From DASUPK01 sp963797265 (GTDB lineage: Bacteria; Actinomycetota; Thermoleophilia; Solirubrobacterales; 70-9): a DNA stretch of 64,000 nt. Position numbers and translations under genes: made by a program. The notes beneath the pieces were generated by a model. That model ran no database searches, had not been told where the DNA came from, and was given only the letters and a program-made list of their open reading frames with translations. Numbering within the stretch: the stretch's first letter is position 1; each line of letters starts with the position of its first letter. The stretch covers positions 1-64,000 of the forward strand of contig CAWCOY010000004.1 of the NCBI GenBank assembly GCA_963797265.1, in the 5' to 3' direction. Below are positions 56,335-64,000 of this stretch, in pieces.

Positions 56335-57063
56335 TCAGTCCGGCTGGCTGCCGAGGTCGTTGCTCTCGGCTGTGAACTTACTCGCGCTGAACGTCGCGCC
56401 CTGCGGGTCGCTGATGACAGTCACCCGGATCGTGTAGGTGGATGTAGACCACGGGGCGTCGAACGGCGGGAGGATCACCTTCCCGCCGAGGTCGGTGGCC
56501 TTCCCCGCGGTAGCGTCGGCGTCCGCGGTCGAGAAGGTCACGCCCCAATGAGCCGACGTGTCGGGCTGGTCGTCTGGGATTGGAATGATGGCCGCGACGA
56601 CGTCCTCGAATCCGTCTGGCGCCCCTGCCTCCGCCATCCGCTTGTGGAGTTCCGGGTGGTGCTTGCGCTCGAGCCAGTCGCCGTAGCCCGGGAGCGTCCA
56701 CCCCTCCGCTCCGCCGCCGATGCGCCCCGTCCGCCAGCCGAACACCAATCCGTAGAACGACCTCGCGCCTTCGACGTCACGGGTGTTCAGCCCGTTGAAG
56801 ACCCGATCCCGAGGGACGCGGCCTCCTCGGCGCTATCGCCCAGCGACGTCACCTCCGCGCAACTCGCCCGACAAATCAAAAATGGACGAGCTGGGCGCTT
56901 CGTGCCGGGCGATGAAGTAGCTGTCCTCCAAGCTCGCCGGCATCACGTCCTCGAACTCCCAGCCGAAGAGTCCGCTGTAGAACTCGACCGCGGCCTCGGG
57001 GTCGGCTTGGCTCGCATCCACCCAGCAGGGGACGCCGGGGATGTATCCGTCGCGCTCGGGCAT
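56335..57063 (-). pseudogene. Decayed two-domain VOC (glyoxalase-like) protein
   Basis: The 5' part (57063 to about 56920) encodes a typical VOC start, GVPCWVDASQADPEAAVEFY then SGLFGWEFED, up to YFIARHEA. It then loses homology and meets stops near 56833. The second VOC domain resumes in another frame at about 56790 (VFNGLNTRDVEGARSFYGLV) and runs to 56335 with SAHWGVTFSTADADATAGKA and DPQGATFSASKF. About 60-80 residues of the first domain and linker appear deleted, with a frameshift. Family members include glyoxalases and resistance proteins; this copy is probably dead. Confidence 0.72.
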
Positions 57064-57120
57064 GGATGCCCCCTTCGGCTCGCCGACAGGTCGGGCGCAC
57101 CCTACCCGCCGTTTGGACGT

Positions 57121-57564
57121 CTACGTCGTCTTGACGATCCAGACGTCGCAGGGCGCGTGGTGCGAGATCTTGTTCGGCACGCTGCCCAGCAGGAAGCGCC
57201 GCGCCCCGGTCATGCCCTTGTTCCCGACCAGGACCAGGTCGGCGTCGTTCTCCTCGGCCACGTCGAGGATCGCGTCGGCGGGATCGCCCTCACGGGGATG
57301 GGTGACGACGTCGACATTGGCCTTCTTGGCCTGCGCCGCGGCCTTGTCGAGCACGAACTGCACGTCCTCGCGGGGGTTGATCGCGTGCGAGACGTCGCCC
57401 GTGATCCCCTCCCCCTCCTCTCGCAGGCGCGACTGCGGGATCGGCTCGTAGGCACTGACGATCTCCAGCTTCGCGTTGGAGAGCTTGGCGAGCTCGACGG
57501 CGGTTCGCACCGCCTCGGTGGCGGTCTCAGAGCCATCGGTTCCTACCACTATGCGGTCGAACAT
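57121..57564 (-). CDS. Universal stress protein (UspA family)
   Basis: A 147-aa Usp domain. The N-terminal strand is MFDRIVVGTDGSETATEAVR; the ATP-binding C-terminal motif G-x2-G-x9-G-S is in VGNKGMTGARRFLLGSVPNK, ending CDVWIVKT. ATP binding is therefore expected. ATG 57564 follows AGGAGG. A 13-bp inverted repeat lies about 190 bp upstream. The reading frame upstream of the ATG is the antisense of another gene and is not part of the protein. Confidence 0.9.
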   Translation of the reverse strand: MFDRIVVGTDGSETATEAVRTAVELAKLSNAKLEIVSAYEPIPQSRLREEGEGITGDVSHAINPREDVQFVLDKAAAQAKKANVDVVTHPREGDPADAILDVAEENDADLVLVGNKGMTGARRFLLGSVPNKISHHAPCDVWIVKTT

Positions 57565-57620
57565 CGATCCTCCTCGAGAAGCCGGAATTAGCGCGCGCAG
57601 TCTATCCCGCGTCGGGCGCG

Positions 57621-57707
57621 CTAGCTGAGCTTGACGATGGCGATCACCATCGAGGCGATCAGACAGGCGACGATGATCACCATGCTCGCGATCCAGAGGC
57701 GTGGCAT
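57621..57707 (-). CDS. Possible 28-aa membrane peptide
   Basis: ATG 57707 to TAG 57621 encodes one hydrophobic helix (LWIASMVIIVACLIASMVIA) with a basic end. No good ribosome site is seen. It stands alone between the universal stress gene and the large membrane gene. Supported only by its clean membrane-helix composition. Confidence 0.35.
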   Translation of the reverse strand: MPRLWIASMVIIVACLIASMVIAIVKLS

Positions 57708-57756
57708 GGGCCGATCGTAGTCGGCTTGCACTCCGCGCACCTCGCAATCCACCTGG

Positions 57757-57796
57757 TTGGCGATTTACCAACCTACGGGGGTGGGTAAATCGCCAA
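57757..57796. promoter_or_regulatory. 13-bp inverted repeat upstream of universal stress gene
   Basis: TTGGCGATTTACC (57757-57769) and GGTAAATCGCCAA (57784-57796) are perfect inverted repeats around a 14-nt centre. It begins 11 bp past the stop of the large membrane gene (minus strand). The AT-rich arms stand out in this GC-rich DNA. It could be an operator or a terminator without a T-run. Confidence 0.5.
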
Positions 57797-57806
57797 GACC
57801 GTCTGG

Positions 57807-60353
57807 CTAGTCGTCCTCGGGGACCGGCTGGGGGTTCGGTGCGGGGATGCCGTTGAGCGCGCCCGCGGGTGTGCCCGGCGCGACCTCGTACCAGTCCACG
57901 TAGCGGCCGCAGGCTTGGCGGAGCGGGACCCGCTGGCGCGGCGGGTCGGCCCGCGTGGCGGCCAGGCCGGTCAGGTACGCCTTGCTCTCGGTGTGCAGCA
58001 GCCGGCCGACCAGGGGCGGGTCGTCCACGCTGACATCGAAGGCGACTTTGCCCGGCCCCTTTACCTCCAGCGTCCCGACCGGGTAGTACGGCGAAGGGCC
58101 GCGGAAGAGCAGGTTGGTGCGCAGCGTGGCATTGAATGGCGCCGTGAGTCCGACTCCATAGGCGAGGACATGGAGAGGCTGGGTGCTCGCGTACTGGATC
58201 GAGATGTCCCAGCGGCCGGGGGTCATGTAGATCGACTGGAGCCCGGGCTGGGACTGGTCGAGCTCGGGGCTCGGGGACCAGACGCGGCCGACCACAGGCT
58301 GCGCAGTGAAGACGGTCGCGGTGCCGTCGACCTTGCGGAGCTTCGCCTCGCCGGGATCGCTGCAGTCGAGCGGAGCGCCCGGGTTGATCGGCTCGAACAG
58401 GGTGCGGCGCTGTCCGATTGGGCGGTCGCGGTGCCACAGGATGAAGTCGTGCGTCCGCAAACGAGGCGTGAACCCGGGTGGCGCCTCGCTCTGCATGGCG
58501 GCGCTCGTGGTGATCACCCAGTCGAAGTCGTCGAGGCCGTCGTAGGCGTCGAGGTTCGTCCCGTGCGGCGGGACGTTGTCCCAGTCGAACTTGGCATTCA
58601 GGTCCGTCGCCCGGTAGAGGGCGGGCACCTCCTCGACGTCGTAGTGGTTGGTGATCGGTGCGTAGACCTCAGAGCCGATCAGCTCCCAGGAGACGAAGTT
58701 GTCGCGGCCGAGGAAGAGCACGTTCTGCCCGTCGACGATCGGCCGTATCTGGAGCATCTCCTGGAGGTGGTAGTCGGGCCCGACCGCCGACTGGCGCAGC
58801 GGCAGCAGGGTCGAGAAGGCGGCCGCGGCGGCGAAGGCGAGGGTGAGGAGCGGGATGGCCAGCGGGACGAGTGGCCGGAGCGGGCGCGGCGGCCACCAGG
58901 ACGCGCCAACGCCCTCCGGCACCGCGGCCTCCTCCCCCTCGATCGCGTCCGCCGAGAGCAGGCCGCGGAGGGAGATCAGCATGATCACGGGGGCCCCGAT
59001 GGCGAGGCACTTGGCCTGGGTGTAGGGCGTGCCGAAGGCGAGGGCACCCAGGTAGACGAGCGTCGCCGCGAGCAGGGCCGAGGGCAGCGCCGACTCGCGG
59101 CGGGAGAGCGCCCGGCCGAGCCCCCAGGCGAATGCCGCCAACGCGAGCAGGCCGCCGAGGTAGAAGGCGATTTCGGGCGTGGTCGAGTTCGCGGGCGTAA
59201 TCCGGAACTCGCCCGAGGGCCAGATCCCGAACGCCTCCAGCGGGTTGAGCGGCTGGCGCAGGTTGCCGAACCCGACGGTGGGGCCGGTGCCCTGCGGGTT
59301 GAAGGCCTTGAAGCTCGAGAAGCTCGCCAGCCGGAAGACCTCCGGCAGGGCGCAGATCACCGGAATTGCGATGCCGAGCAGGACGGCAGGCCGGGCACCC
59401 CGGAGGCGCTCGCCGAGACGGAGCCCGGCGAGCCACGAGGTCGCCCGATCGCGCTCGCGCAGGGCGATCACGAGCATCCAGATCACTGCCGCGCCCAGCA
59501 GCCAGGCAAGCCCCGGGAAGCTGTAGTTGTAGATCGTGCCCGCGAGGATCACCCCAAGCGGGATCGCGGCCCTAGGCCCGGCGAACGTCCCGGGTTCTTC
59601 CCTGTGGGGGGACGTTCGGCGGAGGGACCACTCGGGCAGCAGCGCCGGCAGCGCCAGGGCGAAGCCGAGCAGGGTGAGGCCGAGCAGCGGCTCCTTGAAG
59701 GCGCCCTGGGCCAGGTACGCCGCCGCCAGGTAGGTGCTGGCGGAGAGCACCGCGGCCGGCACGCGCAGCCAGCCGCGCACGCCCCGCAGCGCGCCGTACG
59801 CGCTCAGCGCCAGCAGGACGGCGATCGCGCCCGTGAGGCCGGCGAAGCCCTCGATCAGGCTGGCCCCGCTCACCTTGGCCGTCGCGGCGACGATCGCGTG
59901 CGGGCCGAGCGGGTAGCCGCCCTTGATCAGGTCGGGCGTCGGCCCGGCGTGGGAGCCGATCCACTCCGTGAAGAGCAGGTGGGAAGCCATGTCGTCGTTG
60001 ACCAGGCCCTGACCGAGGATGCCGATCCGCCCACTTGCCGCGAATGGGATCGCGGCGACCAGGGCCGCTCCGACCACGACGACGATCGCTCCCACCCGGA
60101 AGGTCCCAGCGGGCATCCGCGTACGACCGAAAACCACCAGGCAGCCGATCAGCGCCAGGCCCACGGCGACCGCCGCGGTCACCGCGTGCCCCGGCAGCTT
60201 GACCGCGACGCCGCAGATCACCAGCAGCGCCGAGATCCCGGTGGCCGGGCCGGCTGCCGAATGGCGCGGCAGCCCGGCGATCGCCATGATCGCCGCGCCG
60301 AGCAACAGGGACGCAGCGACGATCAGCGCGCCCGCCAATACGGCCGAAAGCAT
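57807..60353 (-). CDS. Large multi-pass membrane protein with extracytoplasmic C-terminus
   Basis: An 848-aa protein. About 14 hydrophobic helices span residues 1-530, then a 320-residue non-membrane region. After TM4 an acidic loop reads LGQGLVNDDMASHLLFTEWI, similar to the first-loop acidic site of GT-C glycosyltransferases and DUF6541-like proteins. The C-terminal region has beta-rich segments (VVGRVWSPSPELDQSQPGLQ; WDISIQYASTQPLHVLAYGV) as in carbohydrate-binding tails. A polyprenyl-linked sugar transferase outside the membrane is the best guess. Confidence 0.65.
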   Translation of the reverse strand: MLSAVLAGALIVAASLLLGAAIMAIAGLPRHSAAGPATGISALLVICGVAVKLPGHAVTAAVAVGLALIGCLVVFGRTRMPAGTFRVGAIVVVVGAALVAAIPFAASGRIGILGQGLVNDDMASHLLFTEWIGSHAGPTPDLIKGGYPLGPHAIVAATAKVSGASLIEGFAGLTGAIAVLLALSAYGALRGVRGWLRVPAAVLSASTYLAAAYLAQGAFKEPLLGLTLLGFALALPALLPEWSLRRTSPHREEPGTFAGPRAAIPLGVILAGTIYNYSFPGLAWLLGAAVIWMLVIALRERDRATSWLAGLRLGERLRGARPAVLLGIAIPVICALPEVFRLASFSSFKAFNPQGTGPTVGFGNLRQPLNPLEAFGIWPSGEFRITPANSTTPEIAFYLGGLLALAAFAWGLGRALSRRESALPSALLAATLVYLGALAFGTPYTQAKCLAIGAPVIMLISLRGLLSADAIEGEEAAVPEGVGASWWPPRPLRPLVPLAIPLLTLAFAAAAAFSTLLPLRQSAVGPDYHLQEMLQIRPIVDGQNVLFLGRDNFVSWELIGSEVYAPITNHYDVEEVPALYRATDLNAKFDWDNVPPHGTNLDAYDGLDDFDWVITTSAAMQSEAPPGFTPRLRTHDFILWHRDRPIGQRRTLFEPINPGAPLDCSDPGEAKLRKVDGTATVFTAQPVVGRVWSPSPELDQSQPGLQSIYMTPGRWDISIQYASTQPLHVLAYGVGLTAPFNATLRTNLLFRGPSPYYPVGTLEVKGPGKVAFDVSVDDPPLVGRLLHTESKAYLTGLAATRADPPRQRVPLRQACGRYVDWYEVAPGTPAGALNGIPAPNPQPVPEDD

Positions 60354-60395
60354 CGCGGAAGCCTAGATAGGAACGCTCAGGCGGGCCCTGGAGGC

Positions 60396-61196
60396 CTAAA
60401 GGCCCGGCAGGTGCCGGGCGGTGAACCCGTGCGGGTAGGCATCGGCCGGATGCCAGCGCGGGCCCGAGCCACGGGCGTCGCCGACCGTGTCCCACCTCAG
60501 CCCGGCGATCACCGCGTAAACGTGGGTGGGGCTGGCATAGATGGTGAGCCAGCGTCCGGGCCCCGGGATCCCGTAGCCCATGAACTGTCCCGAGGTCAGC
60601 GGAGCTTGCAGCAGCCCGGCCCCGGCGAGGGCGTAGCTGACGGCGCCGGAGCAGTCGTAGCCCTTCGATTGCCAGGAGCCATGCCCCCCTCCCCATCGGT
60701 ATGGCTGACCGACGATCAGGTTCGCGGCGCTGATCATCTGCTTGACCGGGTCCGGGGCCGACGCCGGCGCCAGGGCGGTCCGGTTCAGGAGCAGCGCGGA
60801 CTCGACCCCGCCCACCGGGTGGGTGGCCGTGTAGACCCGCTTGCGCTCGGCCGGTGAGGGCGGCGCATAGGAGCCGTTGGAGCCGGCCGAGGCCGCGGGC
60901 ATGCCGGTCTTCGGGTCGATCGCCCCCGGCGTCGTTCGCGGCGACGGGGTATCCCATGGCGCAGCCTTCTGCAGCGCTTCCTCGGATCGATACGTGGGCT
61001 TGTGCCGGCCCTGCCAGGGCTCCGGCGCGAGCTGCACCGAAGCAAGCGCCGCAGAGCTCGAGGCCGAGCCGCCGGTGAGCTTCGGCAGCCCGATCAGCGC
61101 GGCCGCGGCAATCGCGACGGCTGCGACCACCGGAACCGCGATTGCGGGGCGAATCCCGACCCGCCGACGTCTGACCACTGCCCGAGCGCCCTCCAT
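60396..61196 (-). CDS. NlpC/P60-family cell wall hydrolase
   Basis: A 266-aa protein. An N-terminal signal or anchor (GIRPAIAVPVVAAVAIAAAA) is followed by a Pro/Ser/Ala-rich linker, then an NlpC/P60-like domain from about 150: PYRWGGGHGSWQSKGYDCSG with catalytic Cys, SYALAGAGLL, and the His in YASPTHVYAVIAGLRWDT. It would cut peptidoglycan peptides outside the membrane. ATG 61196. The motif spacing matches but the domain is at the short end. Confidence 0.8.
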   Translation of the reverse strand: MEGARAVVRRRRVGIRPAIAVPVVAAVAIAAAALIGLPKLTGGSASSSAALASVQLAPEPWQGRHKPTYRSEEALQKAAPWDTPSPRTTPGAIDPKTGMPAASAGSNGSYAPPSPAERKRVYTATHPVGGVESALLLNRTALAPASAPDPVKQMISAANLIVGQPYRWGGGHGSWQSKGYDCSGAVSYALAGAGLLQAPLTSGQFMGYGIPGPGRWLTIYASPTHVYAVIAGLRWDTVGDARGSGPRWHPADAYPHGFTARHLPGL

Positions 61197-61220
61197 TGGC
61201 CTTCCAACTCTAGGCGGGAA

Positions 61221-61243
61221 GCTCAGCGGCTGTGCCGCTGAGC
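61221..61243 (-). terminator. Hairpin after GNAT gene
   Basis: GCTCAGCGGC (61221-61230) and GCCGCTGAGC (61234-61243) form a perfect 10-bp stem with a 3-nt loop, 9 bp past the stop of the GNAT gene. A following TTCCC gives a weak T-tract on the minus strand. Likely terminator of the cyclase-GNAT operon. Confidence 0.6.
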
Positions 61244-61251
61244 CGCCGAGA

Positions 61252-61872
61252 TCAGGCGGCCGCCGGCCGCTCCATGAACCAGTTGGAGGCCCCGCCCGGG
61301 ATCGTCGTCGCGTCCCCGATCACCTCGTAGCCATGCGAGCGGTAGTAGGGCAGGTTGTCCGGGTTCGAGGTCCAGAGGAACGCGGGCACCTCGGCCTGAT
61401 CGGCCGTGGCGAGCGCCTCGGCCATCAGCCGCCGGCCAAACCCCCTCCTCTGATGGGCCCGCCTGACGCCGAAGATCACCACGATGAAGGCGTCGTAGTC
61501 CGGGTAACCACGCTCGAAGACTCGCTCCGCGCCCAGAGAGCGCGCGAGCACAGATGGCCCGGCGAGCAACGGTCCCGGTATGAGCTGGATGAGGCTGCGC
61601 AGAGTCGGCGGCGGCCACAGGCTGGGCGCACAGCCGCCCAGCACCGCGATCGGCTCGCCGTCTTCGGTGATGCACCACGAGGGACCCGCCCAGCGCTCGG
61701 CGACCCGCAACGTCGACAGGCAAGTCCGGTAGATGAACTTCCGGCGCCTGCCAGGATCGCGCGGCCCGACCGAGAGCCAGCCTGGATCCTCGGTGAAGGC
61801 GTCCGCCAGCGCGTCCGCCGCGCCCTCGTGAAGGCCCGGCCTCAGCGGCTCGAGCGTCGCGTCGTCAGGCAA
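61252..61872 (-). CDS. GNAT N-acetyltransferase
   Basis: A 206-aa GNAT domain protein. The acetyl-CoA binding segment is FGVRRAHQRRGFGRRLMAEA (Q/RxxGxG/A variant, about 133-152), followed by EVPAFLWTSNPDNLPYYRSH and GYEVIGD, the typical beta5-alpha4 end. Substrate unknown. Predicted start TTG 61872 lies within the 3' end of the cyclase gene (8-bp overlap), which suggests coupling; an internal start cannot be excluded. Confidence 0.8.
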   Translation of the reverse strand: MPDDATLEPLRPGLHEGAADALADAFTEDPGWLSVGPRDPGRRRKFIYRTCLSTLRVAERWAGPSWCITEDGEPIAVLGGCAPSLWPPPTLRSLIQLIPGPLLAGPSVLARSLGAERVFERGYPDYDAFIVVIFGVRRAHQRRGFGRRLMAEALATADQAEVPAFLWTSNPDNLPYYRSHGYEVIGDATTIPGGASNWFMERPAAA

Positions 61873-64000
61873 CGGATGCTGAGGAGGCCGCGTCAGACTC
61901 CGCCCACTCGGCCCGGTAGACGCGGTGGCTCCCGGCGAGGCCCTTGAGCTCGACCTCGCGGCCGTCGTCGAAGCGCAGGCCGTCGCCGTTGCCCCTTGTC
62001 GAGGCCGCGTGCCGGAGCTCCTCGGAGACGAGGATCTCGCCCCCCAGCGCCTGCGCCGCGATGCGGGCCGCGAGGATGACGTTCTTGCCGAAGTAGTCGC
62101 CCTCCTCGGAGATCACCTCACCGGTGTGCAGGCCCATCCGCACCCGGAGCGGCTCTGCCGAATCGTTCCGCTCGCGCTCGGCGAACGCGCGCTGCACGTC
62201 GATCGCGCACTCGAGCGCCTCGCAGGGATCCGGGAACGCGAGCATGAACCCGTCGCCCTGGCTCTTCACCTCGTAGCCCTCGTGGCGCGAGACCTGCTCG
62301 CGGAAGATCGCATTGTGCTCGCGCAGCAGCTGCAGCCAGCGCTCATCTCCGAGGCGCTCGGTGAGGACGGTCGAGTCCTCGATGTCGCTGAAGAGGATCG
62401 CCACGGTCCCGTCGGGCGCCATGTGGGCGCGCATGTCCGGCTGCTCCTCCTCCAGAGCGGAGACCATCTCGTCGATCGACGTCGTCACGTCGACGCCCGC
62501 CAGGCCCTGCGCCTCGAGCCGGTCCGCGAGCGCCTGGTCGGCGACCCAGCGCGCGCCCATCTCGCGGGCCGTGCCGAGCACGGTCGAGAGCAGCTCCACA
62601 GCGAGCTCGCGGTCGTTGTCCCGGTCGCGCTCGAGGAGCAGCTCCGCCAGGGCCAGTCCGCAGAGGGCCATTCCGGGGCGATCGTCCATCCTGGTCGCGA
62701 TCTCGACCGCGTTGCCGAGGTGGCGCTCCGCGTCGTCGAGTCGGCCCATCGTCCAGGCGAGCATGCCGAGCACGCGGTCGACGGGCCCGTTGCACGCCGC
62801 GGCCCTTGCCACGACGATCACCAGCCCCTCGTAGGGGACCAGCTCGTCGTAGGCAGCAGCGGCGCGATCGGCATCGCCGATCATCGCGATCGCCTCGCCG
62901 AGCAGGCTCATCGCGGTGGCCCAGTTGACGTCCCGTGGGAGAGCCGAGAAATCGTCTCCCGCGAAACGTTGCAGCTCGCGCTTCGCGAGCTCGAAGTCCC
63001 CCGCCCGAGCGGCGAGCGTGACCAGCCCGCCCTGCCACGCGGGGATGCCGGGGAAGCGCTCGGCGAGGTCGCGGACGGCCGGTAGGAGCTCCCCGGCGCG
63101 CCCCTGCATGCTGCGGATCTGGATCATCTGGATGCCGTAGTACTGCTGGGCCAGCGCCTGCTCGGCCCGCTCGCCGGCGTGCCGCGCCTCCTGAGCGAGG
63201 CGCTCGGCCTCCTCCATGTCGCCGTTCAGCAGGGCGCGCATGCCGCGGAGCGCGAAGGTGTGCCAGGTGTGCTCCGGCATCCGCAGCTGGTCCGCAAGGC
63301 GGGCGTAGATCTCCAGCTCACGATCGACTGCCGGCACGTCGCCGAGCTCGAGCAACGACCAGAGCCGGTAGGCATGCCCACGCACCACCGCCTCGCGGTC
63401 GCCGGAGCGCTCGCCGAGCTCGACCAGCTCATCCGCGATCGCGAGCCGAACGCGAGGGGCGTCGGGGCCGGCGGGGATGAAGATTTTGCGGGTGAGCGCG
63501 GTGGCCAGGGCCGGGGACGAATCGATCTCTCGAGCGATCTCGATCGCCTCGTCGACCAGTTGCTCCGACTCGCTGACGTCGTTGTCGACCCAGTACAGCT
63601 CGGCCGACTTGGCGCTCAGCAGCGCCGCCCTGCGAGCGGTGCGCTCCGAACCGATCCTCTCCAGGGCCTCGTCGAGCAGGGCGAGGAGCTGCTCGTCGAG
63701 ACGCCCCGCGTCGCTCATCAGCGCGATGCCGATCGCGGCGCCCACGAGGCTGTCGGTGTCGTCCAGCCTGCGCGCCGACTCGGCCGCGCGCTCGAAGGCG
63801 GCTCGGGCGTCGGCCACGCGTGCAGACTTCGCCTCGGCGCCGCCCAGAGAGAGCAGCAGCCGGCAGCGCAGCGCCTCGTCGGGCTCCTCCATGAGATCGA
63901 GTACCTCGAGCGCCCGCCCATAGACGTCGACCGCGTCCTCATAGGCGAGCTGCTCCATGTCCTGGGCGCCGGCTCGCTGCGCATAGTCGATCGCCTTCGC
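61865..64000 (-). CDS. TPR protein with C-terminal adenylate/guanylate cyclase domain, 5' end outside window
   Basis: The frame is open to the right edge (AKAIDYAQRAGAQDMEQLAYEDAV region), so the N-terminus, probably including an AAA/NACHT-type ATPase, is missing. About 500 residues of TPR-like helical pairs are followed by a class III cyclase domain: VAILFSDIEDSTVLTERLGD (metal Asp), YEVKSQGDGFMLAFPDP, RVRMGLHTGEVISEEGDYFG and ILAARIAAQALGGEILVSEE. It would make a cyclic nucleotide in response to signals sensed by the missing part. It overlaps the GNAT gene by 8 bp. Confidence 0.85.
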   Translation of the reverse strand, partial: AKAIDYAQRAGAQDMEQLAYEDAVDVYGRALEVLDLMEEPDEALRCRLLLSLGGAEAKSARVADARAAFERAAESARRLDDTDSLVGAAIGIALMSDAGRLDEQLLALLDEALERIGSERTARRAALLSAKSAELYWVDNDVSESEQLVDEAIEIAREIDSSPALATALTRKIFIPAGPDAPRVRLAIADELVELGERSGDREAVVRGHAYRLWSLLELGDVPAVDRELEIYARLADQLRMPEHTWHTFALRGMRALLNGDMEEAERLAQEARHAGERAEQALAQQYYGIQMIQIRSMQGRAGELLPAVRDLAERFPGIPAWQGGLVTLAARAGDFELAKRELQRFAGDDFSALPRDVNWATAMSLLGEAIAMIGDADRAAAAYDELVPYEGLVIVVARAAACNGPVDRVLGMLAWTMGRLDDAERHLGNAVEIATRMDDRPGMALCGLALAELLLERDRDNDRELAVELLSTVLGTAREMGARWVADQALADRLEAQGLAGVDVTTSIDEMVSALEEEQPDMRAHMAPDGTVAILFSDIEDSTVLTERLGDERWLQLLREHNAIFREQVSRHEGYEVKSQGDGFMLAFPDPCEALECAIDVQRAFAERERNDSAEPLRVRMGLHTGEVISEEGDYFGKNVILAARIAAQALGGEILVSEELRHAASTRGNGDGLRFDDGREVELKGLAGSHRVYRAEWAESDAASSASVA

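Noticed and set aside
57565..58437. Upstream extension of the universal stress protein frame
   Set aside because: Arg/Pro-rich antisense-like sequence; the real start is ATG 57564 with AGGAGG.
57915..60857. A 980-codon open frame on the plus strand opposite the large membrane gene
   Set aside because: It is antisense to a clearly coding membrane protein and consists of Arg/Glu/Gly-rich low-complexity sequence, an artefact of GC-rich codon use.

Overview
The window looks like chromosome of a high-GC actinobacterium. DUF6062- and YtoQ-like genes, many GTG/TTG starts and chained 4-bp gene overlaps suggest the Thermoleophilia/Solirubrobacterales side of Actinomycetota. That placement is inference from gene content; no marker gene for taxonomy is present.

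Layout. (1) 1-4603: minus-strand operon for a complex-I/group 4 hydrogenase-like membrane complex whose large subunit has lost the Ni-binding cysteines. (2) 4767-8768: mostly small minus-strand housekeeping or unknown genes: a pyrophosphatase with an altered metal site, a small HAD protein, a protein of four HNH-associated repeats, a Nudix hydrolase, a COG4280-like membrane protein and DUF6062. (3) 8979-25050: a 16-kb integrative element. Its ends can be set to the base because 15-bp inverted arms flank a TT core symmetrically. It carries a large serine recombinase, a frameshifted RepA-like ATPase beside an iteron-like region, a small serine recombinase, a two-gene HNH-helicase cassette that could be a defence system, an RNase HI operon and many small unknown genes. 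It is inserted inside a sigma-factor-like gene whose two halves flank it; precise excision would rejoin the frame, which recalls the Bacillus skin element in sigK.

(4) 25789-27312: tRNA-Ser(CGA), YtoQ-like protein, HAD acid phosphatase. (5) 27430-48458: a large exopolysaccharide/surface glycan locus: initiating sugar transferase, flippase, four glycosyltransferases, Wzy-like polymerase/ligase, Wzz-like chain-length protein, asparagine-synthase-like enzyme, beta-helix protein, deacetylase, ATP-grasp, flavoprotein and sugar-nucleotide epimerase. A related GGGGAG/CTCCCC hairpin lies in front of three of its transcription units. (6) 48632-50236: two NarL-type regulators, both lacking the receiver aspartate (Ala in one, Glu in the other). 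They sit directly beside the glycan locus and could control it.

(7) 50349-64000: tRNA-Ser(GGA), then ordinary genes: a phosphotriesterase-family hydrolase, nicotinate phosphoribosyltransferase, TadA-like deaminase, secreted subtilase, a decayed VOC gene, a universal stress protein, a giant membrane protein, an NlpC/P60 protein, a GNAT protein and a TPR-adenylate cyclase that runs off the right edge. No CRISPR array, rRNA or transposase-type IS was seen.
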